From positions 1,711,418 to 1,734,864 of the forward strand of contig PJRA01000160.1 in the NCBI GenBank assembly GCA_016987375.1: a stretch of 23,447 nucleotides of DNA. Direction: 5' to 3'. This DNA comes from Brachionus koreanus. Taxonomy: Eukaryota > Rotifera > Eurotatoria > Ploima > Brachionidae. Shown here piece after piece: positions 22,110-23,447 of this stretch. Below the pieces are notes generated by a model, which saw nothing but the letters and a program-made list of their open reading frames with translations, was not told where the DNA came from and ran no database searches. The stretch's first letter is position 1; each line of letters begins with the position of its first letter. Position numbers and translations under genes: made by a program.

Positions 22110-23447
22110 TACAGTTGTTATTTATTTTCTTTTTTTTTTTTTTAAAAAGATATAAAGCTGAGACAGAGTAAAATATTTTAATCAAAATAAAATGATATCA
22201 AAATCAGAAGAATTTAAAGCCTATAAGTGACCGTTTCACTATAAAAATTTATTTTTTTTTCACATGAACTGTAATACAACTCTTTTCAAATTCGAACTTA
22301 AAATTCTTAATAAAATTTGTATTTAATAGATAAATTTAACTTGAGCAACAAATATCAGATTCTAAGGAGATCGTGTTAAATTTTACTATTAAAACTACTT
22401 TTTATTTTTAAATGAATTTTTCTACTTTTCTGAATAAATAAACCATGTTTAATTATTATTAAAAATACAATTTTTGGCAATTAATTTCAAAAATGAACTC
22501 GTAATTGATTGAGAAGTTTTGAAACATCTCATATGTCAATTATTAAGGCCAAATTTATAGAAAAAGTTTATTTAATTTTCGATCAGACATGACAAAAAAA
22601 CTAAATAATTAAAAAAAATATTTATTTTGATTAAAAGATAAGTATATAAAGACGATTACTTCCTGTCAAAGAAGAATCTAAAAAATGTAAACTTTTAAGC
22701 AAATTATAATTTTCAATCGGATATGATAAAAAAGCTTAGGAAAAGATTTCGGCAATTTTTTTAAAATAAAAATCAAATCTTAGCTACTGAAGAAATTTAT
22801 TCCAAATTTTTGTCTAAAAAAAGGTCACTTCTATTTATTTATATACGTGTAAATATTTTAATAAGACTAAGATCAAGTAGTCTAATTTGTAGTTCGTGCT
22901 TGAGTCGAAGACTGTTTGTTCCATGCACATTTCCTTCACAAAAACTCATCAAATATTAGAAATATGATATGTTCTTAGAATGGAATTTGGCAAACTAATA
23001 TCTGTAGAGCTTGAAATATCTACATCAGTAAGATTAACCTATTTGTCTAGAATGTTCATGTATAAACTAACTTAACTTACTTTCTATGAAATTTCCATAT
23101 TAAATATTTGATTTGAAAGGATAATATTTTTAAGATTTTATGTCTGGAAAAAAAATATTTAAAAAAATTCACAGATGATTTTTTAACTTATTGAAAACAA
23201 GAAAAAATTTAAATTTTGCTTATTTTATGTAAAACATATTATCAGATTTTTTTAATGTTAAAACTTTTATCGTTTTTTTTTCAATGTTATTTGTCAACGA
23301 ACAAATAAATTTGCCAATATTTAGTTTCTTTTTCAAAATAAAATATATCTAAATGTATAACAAAATCTGAAAGAATTTATCTAAAAATTATTTTCACTTT
23401 AATTTTGTTGAAAAATATCTAAAAATATTTAGGAAAATTCAGTGTTT

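Larger units (their letters stand above)
18416..23447. other. 5 kb AT-rich intergenic region, no convincing gene
   Basis: No exon with conserved protein similarity was found on either strand. A 63-codon plus-strand frame at 18879-19070 is Phe/Asn/Lys-rich low-complexity and looks like chance. Short frames at 20731-20850 (plus) and about 19760-19850 (minus, MYSHTSMIFDQRTDTIRLV) are above background but too short to call. The region from about 19690 to 19860 is the least AT-rich part and holds a hairpin. Poly-T and poly-A tracts are frequent (for example 22131-22142). Confidence 0.5.

Overview
This is a eukaryotic (metazoan) nuclear window. It is very AT-rich, with standard stop codons and GT-AG introns. 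Most introns are only about 47-75 bp; a few are longer. The genes are animal-type: a Spinster MFS transporter, FBXO9, SLC25A42 and an EGF-repeat protein with a chitin-binding domain. High AT, tiny introns and a secreted EGF/peritrophin protein would fit a monogonont rotifer such as Brachionus. That assignment is inference, because no species marker is present. Gene models were assembled by hand: every intron was placed by GT/AG, phase agreement and family conservation.

Layout. (1) 304-7969, minus strand: one Spinster-like transporter gene. It has seven shared downstream exons, including a terminal cytosolic-tail exon at 304-545 that is easy to miss. Two alternative first exons (3714-4635 and 7738-7969) each encode a different cytosolic N-terminus plus their own version of TM1. 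(2) 10.1-13.9 kb, plus strand: three compact genes in tandem, FBXO9 (10086-11830), SLC25A42 (12041-13181) and a three-exon secreted 122-aa protein (13472-13938). The small secreted protein looks like a free-standing copy of the C-terminal beta-sandwich (domain 4) of cholesterol-dependent cytolysins. (3) 14029-14274, minus strand: an unannotated coding-like stretch with a hydrophobic tail, interrupted by one TAA. (4) 14770-18282, minus strand: a 15-exon secreted protein with 15 EGF-like modules and a C-terminal CBM14 chitin-binding domain. Every one of its introns is phase 1. (5) 18283-23447: about 5 kb of AT-rich sequence with no convincing gene, holding promoter motifs, a GC-rich hairpin and a small inverted repeat.

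The genes do not form one pathway. Spinster (lysosomal or plasma-membrane lipid efflux), FBXO9 (SCF ubiquitin ligase adaptor) and SLC25A42 (mitochondrial CoA carrier) are housekeeping genes. The two secreted-protein genes are neighbours. They share an 11-bp motif containing a GTGGGAA core (CSL/Su(H)-like) about 130 bp upstream of each start codon, which hints at common control. The points most worth following are the stand-alone cytolysin-domain-4-like protein, the mutually exclusive first exons of Spinster, an EGF exon whose inclusion would create a stop codon at the splice junction, and the cryptic ORF between the two secreted-protein genes.
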